NCBI RefSeq assembly: GCF_003097315.1
Contig: NZ_QDDL01000017.1
Location: 1 to 64,000 of the forward strand
DNA: 64,000 bases
Direction of reading: 5' to 3'
Origin: Pelagibaculum spongiae
GTDB taxonomy: Bacteria > Pseudomonadota > Gammaproteobacteria > Enterobacterales > Pelagibaculaceae
Under the pieces are notes generated by a model. That model searched no databases. It had not been told where the DNA came from and saw only the letters and a list, made by a program, of their open reading frames with translations. Of this stretch, positions 51,588-60,219 are shown piece after piece. Within the stretch, counting starts at the first letter, position 1; each line of letters starts with the position of its first letter. The position numbers and the translations under genes were made by a program.

Positions 51588-52711
51588 TGTCTTTGTTTAA
51601 TAAACCGTTTGCTGCTTATTCATTTTTATCTCTGACATTAGCGCTGGCTGGTACAGCTTCTTTAGCTTCTGAAAATAAAGACCAAATTGGCATTTCCAGT
51701 CATACCTCCCAAGGTGATGATTGGGATATCACAGGTTATCAACTGGATGCTCAAGGTCATTTTAAAAGTTTTTCCTATCAATTGAATCTGGCAAAAGATG
51801 ATATTAAAAGAGGTGATGTCAGCTTAAGCTCCCGCGCGTTAGCGATTGATTATTCAGTTAACACGGCACAGTTAAAAACCAGTTACCGTTCTGGTGTAGG
51901 GGTCTGGACGTTGGATTTAGAAAATATCGAAAGCGACCCAATTGAAGGGACTGGTTTTGGTGTTTTTGGTGCCCACCAATTTTATGGTGAGATGACCGCT
52001 TTTAGTTATGGTCTAAAACATTATGAATTAGATTTATTCCGGCCAGACGTAGATTTCACCAATCGACAATTTAGAGACTTGTACTGGTTTCAATTGCAGC
52101 AAGAAATGAATCCAGATTGGCGGGTTTCTTTAAGTTATATCCTAAATCGCTCGTGGGGTTATGTTGGCGATCCTTATGTCTTGGCTTATCAGCTGGGCAC
52201 TCCTACAGGAGAGCGCTTGCCTTATTCTCGAACCTCAAATCAGATTAGCTTCGATGCGACTCGCGATTTGGGCGGCGATCGTTGGGTAGAATTATCTACT
52301 GAGTATTTATCTGATAGCTGGGGGCGAACAGGGTTGACCTTTGCGATCAATTATCAACAGCCATTTTTTGACGGCCGATTAAGTTTAAGGGTCCGTAGTC
52401 ATAATCGGAACAAAGCATCTTTTTATTATAATGATGCGCCATTAGGCGTACCTGAGCTTACTCGAGATCCTGAAAATAGCAGTTTTGAAGAAAATGTTTT
52501 GGGTGTAACTTTGAGTTGGCCAATATTGGATAATTGGTTGTCTGAATCGGTTGCTAGCGTTAATTTTTCGGTGGATTATCGTCGTCGAAACCATTCAGAT
52601 TTAACCAATCCGGATCAATGTTCTGTGGGAGCAGGTGGCGATCTTTCTCGGTGTACGTTGGTTAAAATAGAAAATACGTCAGGCCAGATCTATTTCAATC
52701 TGGCCTATTAA
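51587..52711 (+). CDS. DUF3570 family outer-membrane beta-barrel protein
   Basis: A 374-residue exported protein from ATG 51587, overlapping the preceding TAA (TAATG). The open frame from 51533 is not supported. Signal peptide about 1-27 (ending SLAS). The body alternates in barrel strands. It carries the DUF3570 pattern GYVGDPYVLAYQ, GERLPYSRTSNQISFDATRD, STEYLSDSWGRTGLTFAINY, LRVRSHNRNKASFYYND, and ends in a polar strand (QIYFNLAY). Function unknown; barrels of this type often pair with TlpA and DUF4266 proteins. Last gene of the fourteen-gene run. Confidence 0.85.
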   Translation: MSLFNKPFAAYSFLSLTLALAGTASLASENKDQIGISSHTSQGDDWDITGYQLDAQGHFKSFSYQLNLAKDDIKRGDVSLSSRALAIDYSVNTAQLKTSYRSGVGVWTLDLENIESDPIEGTGFGVFGAHQFYGEMTAFSYGLKHYELDLFRPDVDFTNRQFRDLYWFQLQQEMNPDWRVSLSYILNRSWGYVGDPYVLAYQLGTPTGERLPYSRTSNQISFDATRDLGGDRWVELSTEYLSDSWGRTGLTFAINYQQPFFDGRLSLRVRSHNRNKASFYYNDAPLGVPELTRDPENSSFEENVLGVTLSWPILDNWLSESVASVNFSVDYRRRNHSDLTNPDQCSVGAGGDLSRCTLVKIENTSGQIYFNLAY

Positions 52712-52734
52712 GCGGCAAGTTCTAAAAGGTGATA

Positions 52735-54036
52735 TTAGCGATTATCTAAAAACTGTTTAGCTTTCGCTTCATCGAAAAGCTCGGGTAAAACCCGGGCTTT
52801 TTTTACCGTATTATCTTTGGTTTGCATGACTTCCACCGGATAACCTGCCAAGCGCATGCTGGTACCTTGCTCTGGGATTTCTTCTAGGTATTCGGTAATT
52901 AATCCAGATAAAGTTTTTGGTCCATCTTCAGGAAATGTTAAAGATAACAGGCGATTTAATTCGCGAATGCTAATACCGCCATCAACTACAAATGAGCCAT
53001 CTTCTTGGGGGTGAACGCCTTTATCTAAAGAAGCGGTATCGGTGGTAAATTCACCAACAATTTCTTCCAGAATATCTTCCAGCGTGACCATGCCCTGAAT
53101 ATCACCATACTCATCAACTACCAGACCATTTCTGCGCTTTTTACGCTGAAAGTTTAATAGTTGGGTATGCAGAGGCGTGCCTTCAGGAACGAAGTAAGCA
53201 TCGCGCATTTGTTGCATCAAGGTGTCACGAGTGAAGCGGCCCTTGGCCAATAAATGCAGTGCGTTACGTGCGTGAACTATGCCCTGAATATTGTTGATAT
53301 CACCTTCGAACACCGGGATGCGAGTGTGCTGAGTATTTGCCAGTTGTTCAACGATATCTTGCCAGTCATCTTCCAGATCAATGCCGATGAGTTCGGTACG
53401 CGGAATCATGATGTCTTCTACGGTGACCTTTTCCAGGTCAAGAATGCTCAGCAACATTTGTTGGTGGCGTTTGGGAATCATGCCGCCAGCTTCATGAACT
53501 ACAGTGCGAAGTTCTTCCTGGCTTAGGCTATCGCCGTCCATTTTATTTGGATCAGCACCGAGCATGCGAACCACAATATTGGAGATCCAGTTGACCAACC
53601 AAACCAGCGGATACATTAAAACCAGTAAAGGCTTTAAGATAATTGAACTGGTAAATGCCAATTTTTCGGGATTGAGTGCCGCCAGTGTTTTCGGCGCGAC
53701 TTCAGCAAAAATCAATACGATGGGCGTTAAAATTACCGGTGTTAAGGCAACGGCTAAGCTGTCATCGCTCAATAGAGATATGGCTAGCGCGGTGGCTAAA
53801 GAAGTCAGCAAAATGTTGACGAAGTTATTGCCGATAAGGATTAGACCAAGCAATCGATCTGGCCGTTCCAGTAACTTACTAGCTCGCTTGGCACCTTTGT
53901 GGCCTTGTTTTGCCAGATGCTTAAGCCGATAGCGGTTCAGTGCCATCATTCCAGTTTCTGAGCTGGAAAAAAAAGCCGAACAGAGAATCAGAAATAGCAG
54001 CAGTAACAACATGCTACCAGTGGAGATCTCGTCCAA
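52735..54036 (-). CDS. CNNM/CorC family transporter (DUF21-CBS-CorC_HlyC)
   Basis: A 433-residue inner-membrane protein. The DUF21 membrane domain (about 1-190) opens with LILCSAFFSSSETGMMALNR, the CNNM signature. Paired CBS domains (about 205-330: IMIPRTELIGIDLEDDWQDI, GNINNIQGIVHARN-like) and a C-terminal CorC_HlyC domain (about 345-425) follow. It likely exports Mg2+ or Co2+ or resists them. The neighbouring ypjD and ffh genes reproduce the E. coli corB (yfjD) - ypjD - ffh order. Its last codons overlap a terminator that serves the convergent operon. Confidence 0.92.
   Translation of the reverse strand: MDEISTGSMLLLLLFLILCSAFFSSSETGMMALNRYRLKHLAKQGHKGAKRASKLLERPDRLLGLILIGNNFVNILLTSLATALAISLLSDDSLAVALTPVILTPIVLIFAEVAPKTLAALNPEKLAFTSSIILKPLLVLMYPLVWLVNWISNIVVRMLGADPNKMDGDSLSQEELRTVVHEAGGMIPKRHQQMLLSILDLEKVTVEDIMIPRTELIGIDLEDDWQDIVEQLANTQHTRIPVFEGDINNIQGIVHARNALHLLAKGRFTRDTLMQQMRDAYFVPEGTPLHTQLLNFQRKKRRNGLVVDEYGDIQGMVTLEDILEEIVGEFTTDTASLDKGVHPQEDGSFVVDGGISIRELNRLLSLTFPEDGPKTLSGLITEYLEEIPEQGTSMRLAGYPVEVMQTKDNTVKKARVLPELFDEAKAKQFLDNR
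52778..52804 (+). terminator. Terminator of the plus-strand operon, inside the convergent corC-family gene
   Basis: AGCTCGGGT and ACCCGGGCT pair (with one G-T) around AAA and are followed by seven T. It lies 67 bases past the DUF3570 stop and within the C-terminal coding part of the minus-strand CNNM/CorC-family gene (codons of its last 20 residues). No terminator exists between the two genes. Confidence 0.85.
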
Positions 54037-54106
54037 TTAAGGATCCTTTTTTTGAGTGAATATTAAAAGTGCTGAAATTCCGATGGTATTGGAATTGGGC
54101 TCAAGA

Positions 54107-54901
54107 TCAAGCACCGAGTAACATCTCAAGCACAGCCTTGCTGCCGAAATAGGCCAGCAGTAATAAACCATAGCCAATTAAAGTCCAGCGTACTGCGGTT
54201 TTACCGCGCCAGCCATATCTGTGGCGACCGAATAACAAACCGCCAATTACCGTTGCTGCGATAATCGATAGCACGGTGTGATGAGCAACTTTTTGTTGGC
54301 TCATATCGGTCATAAAGCTGATGCCGGTCGCTAAAGCGATCACTAATGCGGTAAAGCCAATCCATAGAATCTGGAATAACAACTGCTCCATGGTTTGCAA
54401 TGGAGGCAGTAGCTTCAGTATTGAAAGTTTGCGATGTTTGTGAAGTTGTCGATCAAGATAAAGCAATAGTAAAGCTTGAATCGCCGCCACTAAAAGAATG
54501 CTGTAAGCCGCCAGAGAAATCAGAATATGTGCCAATGCCTGTGGGTTGTCTTTTAACACCAGCAAGGTTTCGCCGGCGATGAAACTGGCACAGAAAATAG
54601 ATAAAGCCGCCATTGGTGTAGTGAACAACAGCATATTATGGAGCGGATAACGCAAAGCGCCCAAGCAGACCATTAAGCCAGCAATCCAGGCCACCATCGA
54701 TGTGACATTAAAAAAACTCAGGTTTTGTCCGGCAGCGGTATCAATCCACATATGCAATTGCCAGCCGTGGGCGGCCAAAGCAATAAAGCCAGCGAGCAGA
54801 GTAAAAATCCTGCTGGTGGGGCAAGGTGTCACCACTTTTGGGTGGATCAGCACGAAGGCAGCAATGTAGCCGGCAACGGCAATAATACTGAGCTCAGTCA
54901 C
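54107..54901 (-). CDS. ypjD: YpjD/CcsA-like cytochrome c assembly family membrane protein
   Basis: A 265-residue inner-membrane protein with eight predicted helices, from GTG 54901 (AGG at normal spacing upstream). The frame is open to 54973, but those 24 residues are polar and unmatched. The family pattern is HGWQLHMWIDTAAGQNLSFF then NVTSMVAWIAGL, a middle block AHILISLAAYSILLVAAIQA, and AHHTVLSIIAATVIGGLLFG with GWRGKTAVRWTLIGYGLLLL. The conserved histidines of CcsA-like proteins are visible. In E. coli ypjD (corE) lies between corB and ffh and affects Co/Mg handling. Same gene order here. Confidence 0.9.
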   Translation of the reverse strand: MTELSIIAVAGYIAAFVLIHPKVVTPCPTSRIFTLLAGFIALAAHGWQLHMWIDTAAGQNLSFFNVTSMVAWIAGLMVCLGALRYPLHNMLLFTTPMAALSIFCASFIAGETLLVLKDNPQALAHILISLAAYSILLVAAIQALLLLYLDRQLHKHRKLSILKLLPPLQTMEQLLFQILWIGFTALVIALATGISFMTDMSQQKVAHHTVLSIIAATVIGGLLFGRHRYGWRGKTAVRWTLIGYGLLLLAYFGSKAVLEMLLGA

Positions 54902-55140
54902 GCGAGCGCCTGAATTGAGAATGATTCTTGAATGATTACACAATTGGTTACGCCGTAAAAGCGCCGCACTCAAGGTTAATAAGGAAAATCTGAGGTTGTG
55001 AGTGAAAACCTTGCAGATTGGCCATTCAAAACAAAAAAATATCGCTCAATTTGACTATTCCTGCGCTCAGGCTGTCGTCAGGTTAAGCAACGCGTTACAA
55101 TTGCCGACTTTGTTGATTTTTGATCTACGGAAACTGTTTC

Positions 55141-56511
55141 ATGTTTGAGAACCTCACTGAAAGGCTCAATCGGACGCTAAAAAATCTTAGCGGCCAGGGG
55201 CGATTGACCGAGGAAAACATTAAGGATGCAATGCGCGATGTGCGTATGGCGTTACTTGAAGCTGATGTTGCCTTGCCTGTGGTTAGAGAATTTATCTCTA
55301 GCGTAAAAGAACGGGCTTTAGGTCAGGAGGTTCAACAATCTCTGTCGCCTGGTCAGGCGATGATCAAAGTGGTCAAGGAACAGTTAGTTGACGTAATGGG
55401 CGCGGCGAATGAAAGCCTCGACCTAAAAGCGCAACCACCTGCCGTGATTTTGTTAGCAGGTTTACAAGGCGCAGGTAAAACCACTAGTGCCGGTAAATTA
55501 GCGCGCTACTTAATTGAACGGGAAAAGAAATCTGTCTTGATGGTGTCGGCTGACGTATATCGTCCAGCGGCAATCAAGCAGCTGGAAACAGTTGCCGGTC
55601 AAGTAGGTGCGCAATTCTGTCCAAGTGAACTGACTTCCAAGCCAGTCGATATTGTTGCCAACGCTTTAGAGCTCGCCAAAACCAGCTTTGCCGATGTGCT
55701 GATTGTCGATACCGCCGGCCGACTTCATATAGATGAAGCGATGATGGATGAGGTTAAAGCCATTCATCAAACGGTTGATCCGGTAGAAACCTTGTTCGTG
55801 GTCGATAGTATGACCGGTCAGGATGCAGCCAATACAGCCAAAGCATTTAATGAAGCTTTGCCATTAACCGGTGTCATCCTTACCAAAACCGATGGTGATG
55901 CACGCGGTGGTGCAGCGTTATCGATTCGCCACTTAACTGGCAAACCGATTAAATTCCTCGGTAGTGGTGAGAAGCTCGATGCATTAGAGCCTTTCCACCC
56001 AGACCGCATGGCTTCACGAATTCTTGGCATGGGCGATGTATTGTCGCTCATCGAAGAAGTGGAGCAAAAGGTTGACCAAGAAAAAGCGCAAAAGCTAGCG
56101 ACCAAGTTAAAGAAAGGTAAAGGCTTCGATCTAGAAGACTTTATGGCCCAGTTGCAGCAAATGAACAACATGGGCGGTGTCATGTCGATGATGGATAAAT
56201 TGCCGGGTATGGGCAATATGTCTGCAGAGATGAAAGGCAAGATCAGTGATAAGCCATTGAAGCAAATGGAAGCCATGATCCAGTCGATGACACCAAAAGA
56301 GCGCCAACACCCAGAGTTAATCAAGGGTTCGCGCAAGCGTCGTATTGCAATGGGTTCTGGTACTCAGGTGCAAGATGTTAACCGCTTGCTCAAGCAGTTC
56401 GCGCAAATGCAAAAGATGATGAAAAAGATGACCCGCAAGGGTGGTCTAAAGAATATGATGCGTGGAATGAAAGGCATGATGCCACCGGGCGGTGGCGGTA
56501 TGCCGTTCTAG
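55141..56511 (+). CDS. ffh: Signal recognition particle protein Ffh
   Basis: GTPase that with 4.5S RNA targets nascent inner-membrane proteins to FtsY. It has 456 residues from ATG 55141 (GGAAAC upstream); the frame is open to 55120. N domain about 1-90, and G domain with Walker A LAGLQGAGKTTSAG (about 107), DTAGR and TKTDGDARGG. The methionine-rich M domain (about 300-456, with MNNMGGVMSMMDKLPGMGNM and KRRIAMGSG for signal-sequence and RNA binding) completes it. Divergent from ypjD; followed by rpsP. Confidence 0.97.
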   Translation: MFENLTERLNRTLKNLSGQGRLTEENIKDAMRDVRMALLEADVALPVVREFISSVKERALGQEVQQSLSPGQAMIKVVKEQLVDVMGAANESLDLKAQPPAVILLAGLQGAGKTTSAGKLARYLIEREKKSVLMVSADVYRPAAIKQLETVAGQVGAQFCPSELTSKPVDIVANALELAKTSFADVLIVDTAGRLHIDEAMMDEVKAIHQTVDPVETLFVVDSMTGQDAANTAKAFNEALPLTGVILTKTDGDARGGAALSIRHLTGKPIKFLGSGEKLDALEPFHPDRMASRILGMGDVLSLIEEVEQKVDQEKAQKLATKLKKGKGFDLEDFMAQLQQMNNMGGVMSMMDKLPGMGNMSAEMKGKISDKPLKQMEAMIQSMTPKERQHPELIKGSRKRRIAMGSGTQVQDVNRLLKQFAQMQKMMKKMTRKGGLKNMMRGMKGMMPPGGGGMPF

Positions 56512-56595
56512 TTCAGCGTTCATTGATAGCGGCAGGTTTAACCGGCAAAAGGTGCTTTTATCGGCAGCTGTTTTCCGTTAGAATCCGCCGCTTCG

Positions 56596-56622
56596 TTGTG
56601 TCTGTCATTCCGTCAGACACAA
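56596..56622 (+). promoter_or_regulatory. Stem-loop in the rpsP leader with a nearby promoter-like -10
   Basis: TTGTGTCTG and CAGACACAA form a perfect 9-bp stem with a 9-base loop, about 70 bases upstream of rpsP. TAGAAT at 56579-56584 could be a -10 element for an rpsP operon promoter, with a poor -35 17 bases earlier. A second palindrome, GTACCGCCGGTAC, lies near 56656-56668. The hairpin would be at the start of the message. Confidence 0.5.
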
Positions 56623-56688
56623 TTGTAAACCACCAGCTATGCCGGGGCATTTGTACCGCCGGTACCTGGTAACTAAGAGGTATTACTC

Positions 56689-56934
56689 ATGGTAAGTATT
56701 CGTCTGTCTCGTGGCGGTTCTAAGAAACGTCCGTTCTATCACATCGTGGTAGCCGACAGCCGTAGCCCGCGCGATGGTCGTCACATCGAGCGTATTGGCT
56801 TCTTTAACCCTATCGCTCAAGGTGGTGAGGAAAAATTGCGTCTGGACATGGATCGCATTACTCACTGGGTTGAGAAAGGTGCCCAGCCTTCTACTCGCGT
56901 AGCGAATCTGATCAAGCAAAAGCAAGCTGCTTAA
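56689..56934 (+). CDS. rpsP: 30S ribosomal protein S16
   Basis: An 81-residue protein: [20 protein letters not shown] then [20 protein letters not shown], matching S16 across its length. AAGAGG precedes the ATG at good spacing. First gene of the conserved rpsP-rimM-trmD-rplS operon. The next gene starts within a few bases. Confidence 0.97.
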   Translation: MVSIRLSRGGSKKRPFYHIVVADSRSPRDGRHIERIGFFNPIAQGGEEKLRLDMDRITHWVEKGAQPSTRVANLIKQKQAA

Positions 56935-56940
56935 TTGGAA

Positions 56941-57471
56941 ATGGCTAAGATGTCTGAATCTGAAATGGTAGTTCTCGGTCAAATTGGTGCTGCGCATGGT
57001 TTGCGTGGTTGGGTAAGGGTTCAGACTTTTACTGATGACCCTGAAACTGTTTTTAAACACCCGAACTGGGTGCTGGAGAAAAATGGCCAGCGTACTCAGG
57101 TAAAGGTGGAGAGCAGACGTCCGAGTGGCAAGTATTATCTTGCCAAGGTTGATTGTAGTAACGACTGCGATCAGGCGAAGAGCCTGACCGGAAGCAATAT
57201 TCTAATTGAACGCAGGTTACTGCCCAATTTAGATGAAGGCGATTATTACTGGACAGACCTGGAAGGTTTGAATGTTGTCACTCGCGAAGGTTTCGCGCTT
57301 GGCAAAATTCATCACTTAATGGAAACCGGTTCTAACGATGTTCTTGTGATCCGTGGCCAATATAAAGGCGAGCGAAAAGAACACGTATTACCGTTTCTGC
57401 CAGATGACGTTGTGTTAGAGGTTGACCTCAAAGCACAGCAAATGACGGTTGATTGGGATCCGGAGTTTTAG
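56941..57471 (+). CDS. rimM: 16S rRNA processing protein RimM
   Basis: Helps late 30S assembly around S19. It has 176 residues from ATG 56941; TTG 56935 and ATG 56950 are alternatives. The RimM N-terminal block [20 protein letters not shown] is clear, as are the PRC-barrel part [20 protein letters not shown] and the late [20 protein letters not shown]. Stop TAG overlaps the GTG start of trmD. Confidence 0.95.
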   Translation: MAKMSESEMVVLGQIGAAHGLRGWVRVQTFTDDPETVFKHPNWVLEKNGQRTQVKVESRRPSGKYYLAKVDCSNDCDQAKSLTGSNILIERRLLPNLDEGDYYWTDLEGLNVVTREGFALGKIHHLMETGSNDVLVIRGQYKGERKEHVLPFLPDDVVLEVDLKAQQMTVDWDPEF

Positions 57472-58208
57472 TGCGGTTCGATATTGTGACCTTATTTCCT
57501 GAAATGTTTGATGCGATTACCTTACAAGGTGTATCAGGTCGAGCATTTACCCGGGAAATAGCCAAGGTCAACTTTTGGAATCCACGAGATTACGCACCCG
57601 ATAAAAGATCAACAGTCGATGATCGCCCCTTTGGTGGTGGTCCTGGCATGGTGATGAAAGTTCAACCATTGCGTGATGCGATTGAAATCGCAAAAGCGCA
57701 AGCGCCTCAAGGCGCACCAGTGGTCTACCTTTCCCCGCAAGGAAAGGTGCTGGATCAAGCAACTTTGCAAAGATTCAGTGAGCTGCCCGGAATGATTCTG
57801 GTAGCCGGTCGTTACGAAGGCATTGATGAGCGTTTGTTGAATAATCTAGTCGATGAAGAAATATCGCTAGGTGATTATGTGTTGAGTGGTGGTGAATTGC
57901 CTGCCATGACGCTGATGGATGGTGTGATTCGGTTATTGCCGGGCGCATTAGGGCATGCAGATTCCGCAGTTGAAGACTCTTTTGTCTCTGGCTTGTTGGA
58001 TCATCCTCATTATACGAGGCCCGAAGAAATTGACGGCGTGAAAGTGCCTGACGTTTTACTCGGTGGAAATCATGCACATATCCGTCAATGGCGTATGAAG
58101 CAGTCATTAGGTAGAACCTGGCAACGACGCCCGGATTTACTGGAAAAATTGCAACTCGACAAAAAACAGCAAACGCTTCTGGATGAATTCATTCAGGAAA
58201 TGGAATAA
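57471..58208 (+). CDS. trmD: tRNA (guanine37-N1)-methyltransferase TrmD
   Basis: SPOUT methyltransferase making m1G37 next to the anticodon. The start is GTG 57471, sharing bases with the rimM stop (TAGTG); 245 residues. It has the trefoil knot with [15 protein letters not shown] and [12 protein letters not shown], the conserved SVEDS-type [10 protein letters not shown], and [12 protein letters not shown]. The frame extends six codons upstream, but the family begins [13 protein letters not shown]. Confidence 0.96.
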   Translation: MRFDIVTLFPEMFDAITLQGVSGRAFTREIAKVNFWNPRDYAPDKRSTVDDRPFGGGPGMVMKVQPLRDAIEIAKAQAPQGAPVVYLSPQGKVLDQATLQRFSELPGMILVAGRYEGIDERLLNNLVDEEISLGDYVLSGGELPAMTLMDGVIRLLPGALGHADSAVEDSFVSGLLDHPHYTRPEEIDGVKVPDVLLGGNHAHIRQWRMKQSLGRTWQRRPDLLEKLQLDKKQQTLLDEFIQEME

Positions 58209-58243
58209 CCATTTCTTAAAAGGTTACGGGTTAGGAGCTAATC

Positions 58244-58603
58244 ATGAAGAACAAGATCATTCAGGCCATTGAGTCTGAACAGATGAAGCAAGACCTGCCA
58301 TCGTTCGCACCAGGCGACACAGTGGTAGTTAAGGTTAAGGTAAAAGAAGGTACTCGTGAGCGTCTGCAGTCGTTCGAAGGTGTTGTTATCGCTAAGCGTA
58401 ACCGCGGCCTGAACTCAGCATTCACAGTTCGTAAGATTTCTTACGGTGAAGGTGTTGAGCGTGCGTTCCAGACTCACAGCCCAATCGTTGACAGCATCAC
58501 TATCGTTCGTCGCGGTGATGTGCGTCAAGCCAAGCTGTACTACTTGCGTGAACTGCGCGGTAAAGCTGCTCGAATCAAAGAAAAGCTTGCTGCCAAGAAG
58601 TAA
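58244..58603 (+). CDS. rplS: 50S ribosomal protein L19
   Basis: A 119-residue protein with the L19 blocks [20 protein letters not shown] and [20 protein letters not shown], and the end [24 protein letters not shown] precedes the ATG. Last gene of the rpsP operon and followed by a strong terminator. Confidence 0.97.
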   Translation: MKNKIIQAIESEQMKQDLPSFAPGDTVVVKVKVKEGTRERLQSFEGVVIAKRNRGLNSAFTVRKISYGEGVERAFQTHSPIVDSITIVRRGDVRQAKLYYLRELRGKAARIKEKLAAKK

Positions 58604-58622
58604 TTCTTCGGAATTGTTTCTC

Positions 58623-58661
58623 AAAAACGGGCAAGGTCTTCGGATCTTGCCCGTTTTTTTG
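58623..58661 (+). terminator. Terminator of the rpsP-rplS operon
   Basis: AAAACGGGCAAG and CTTGCCCGTTTT form a 12-bp stem around a ten-base loop, with further T residues. It isolates the housekeeping operon from the following glycosyltransferase-like gene. Confidence 0.93.
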
Positions 58662-58747
58662 GTTTTGGTTTTAATCCTTGTAAATACTGTTTCTTGTAAG
58701 AGAGTGCTAGCCTATAAGTTGTTAATTTTTATAGCCGTAGGATTTAC

Positions 58748-60187
58748 ATGCTTACCGAGCGCTTAGCTGAAGCATTAAAATGTTTTCAAGATACTTTGTT
58801 TGGTATGCCTGAATTTGAAATGGCTGATGACTTGGCTAAGCTGCCTTTAAAGTTCCAAGAAATAGCATGCCTTTCAAGCTCTTACGAGAGCGTTTGGTCG
58901 TATTCGTGTCTTATAAAGCAAAGTTATTTTGAATATATTGCTGAACATTCTTGGAAGGTATTGTTGCTTAGGCATGAAAATTCAGAGCTTTGTGTTTGTG
59001 ACCTTTCTCAAACAGCCAGGATTGAGTTGCGGGATTTTAGCCTAGAAACTCAAATTAAGTTGTTGGCTAATGTTGTTACTGCTTTTCGTTCAATTTGTTC
59101 AATTCTCAAGATTTCTTCACCAGTCCCTAATACTAAGATTGGAGTCGCTAAAACACATAGGGTTTGGTTGGGGGCTTTTCCTGATGAGAATTTATTCAGG
59201 AGTGTCTGTGCTTCAGATATTAAGGTGGCTGAGCATTGGAAAAAAAGCTGTAAAGGTGTACCTGAAATCGAGCATGTTTTATGGACAAGTAATATTCAGC
59301 TGCTTAATGGAAGTTATGATCACATTGCAAAATTCTCAAATCTGAAAATTCGAAGCATAGATTATTTGCTAGAAGAAGCTTATTCACAGTTTCCTGAAGG
59401 CAGGCATCTTTTTGTTTTTGCAAGGGCGCTTATTCTACAAAAAGAATATGCAGAGGCGTGTGACATCATTAGGGCCATTATTTTGTACTTGTACGGGGGG
59501 TTTTATATTGATTTCTCAGTGCAGCAAGTGCCCCCTGTAGTGTTTGCTAGCAAACCGATAGAAACGGAAGAGCTTGCGATAAATCTCGAGCCATTTTCAC
59601 CAATAGCAAGCTCTGTTTATTTACCATTCATTTGTAGTCCCTATTTACGCCAGATGAATATGGATCCTAAACGAATGGCAAATGGCTTTGAAGATATGTT
59701 GCAAGATTTTTCGAGTCGCAATGCTCAATTGTTTCCCTTTCTTGAAAATACAATGATGTATGTTGGTGAGCGTAAATCTGACTTTTCTGCGAGACAATTA
59801 GACTTTATGTTACAAGCAATATATTCGTCGGAGCTATATCGTACAAACGGAGTGGTTGCAAATCATAGAAGAGAAATCATGGGGATGAGTTACAATGGTG
59901 ATTTGCCTGATTTTCACCTTACGTTTGATATTTATCCGCTTCATTTTGCCTTGTGGAATACATTAAGAGTTGATGTTTCAAAAGAAAGCTCTGGTGCTAT
60001 GAGGACTTCTTATAGTGGTTTGGGGTTTGAAATGGATCGCTGTATGCCGTTAGAATTTCATTTGAATGCTTCAGGATCGAACTCAAGTGCGTATCATTTT
60101 TATATAAAGCAGGGTCTATTTAAAAAAATAAACAATAGCTGGGCAAAGAAAGACATGGTCAAAAATTTTAGATCAATTGAGTGGTAA
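58748..60187 (+). CDS. TcdA/TcdB-type glycosyltransferase-like protein
   Basis: A 479-residue soluble protein. Residues about 135-270 follow the pattern of the large-toxin glycosyltransferase/DXD-sugar group: THRVWLGAFPDE (about 136), IEHVLWTSN (about 175), then EACDIIRAIILYLYGG (about 237) and FYIDFSV. The usual DXD at the end of this block reads DFS, so the second aspartate is missing. The rest, before 130 and after 300, is not recognised. TAGGA precedes the ATG. The gene is AT-rich compared with rplS and xerD and sits between a terminator and xerD, suggesting acquisition. Signal peptide absent. Confidence 0.65.
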   Translation: MLTERLAEALKCFQDTLFGMPEFEMADDLAKLPLKFQEIACLSSSYESVWSYSCLIKQSYFEYIAEHSWKVLLLRHENSELCVCDLSQTARIELRDFSLETQIKLLANVVTAFRSICSILKISSPVPNTKIGVAKTHRVWLGAFPDENLFRSVCASDIKVAEHWKKSCKGVPEIEHVLWTSNIQLLNGSYDHIAKFSNLKIRSIDYLLEEAYSQFPEGRHLFVFARALILQKEYAEACDIIRAIILYLYGGFYIDFSVQQVPPVVFASKPIETEELAINLEPFSPIASSVYLPFICSPYLRQMNMDPKRMANGFEDMLQDFSSRNAQLFPFLENTMMYVGERKSDFSARQLDFMLQAIYSSELYRTNGVVANHRREIMGMSYNGDLPDFHLTFDIYPLHFALWNTLRVDVSKESSGAMRTSYSGLGFEMDRCMPLEFHLNASGSNSSAYHFYIKQGLFKKINNSWAKKDMVKNFRSIEW

Positions 60188-60219
60188 TATGATTTTTTCT
60201 CAAAGTTGGTTTCTCGGCT

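Noticed and set aside
58748-60187. Prophage or integrative element carrying the glycosyltransferase-like gene beside xerD
   Set aside because: XerD is the housekeeping recombinase with its usual dsbC neighbour; no attachment-site repeats or phage genes are present.
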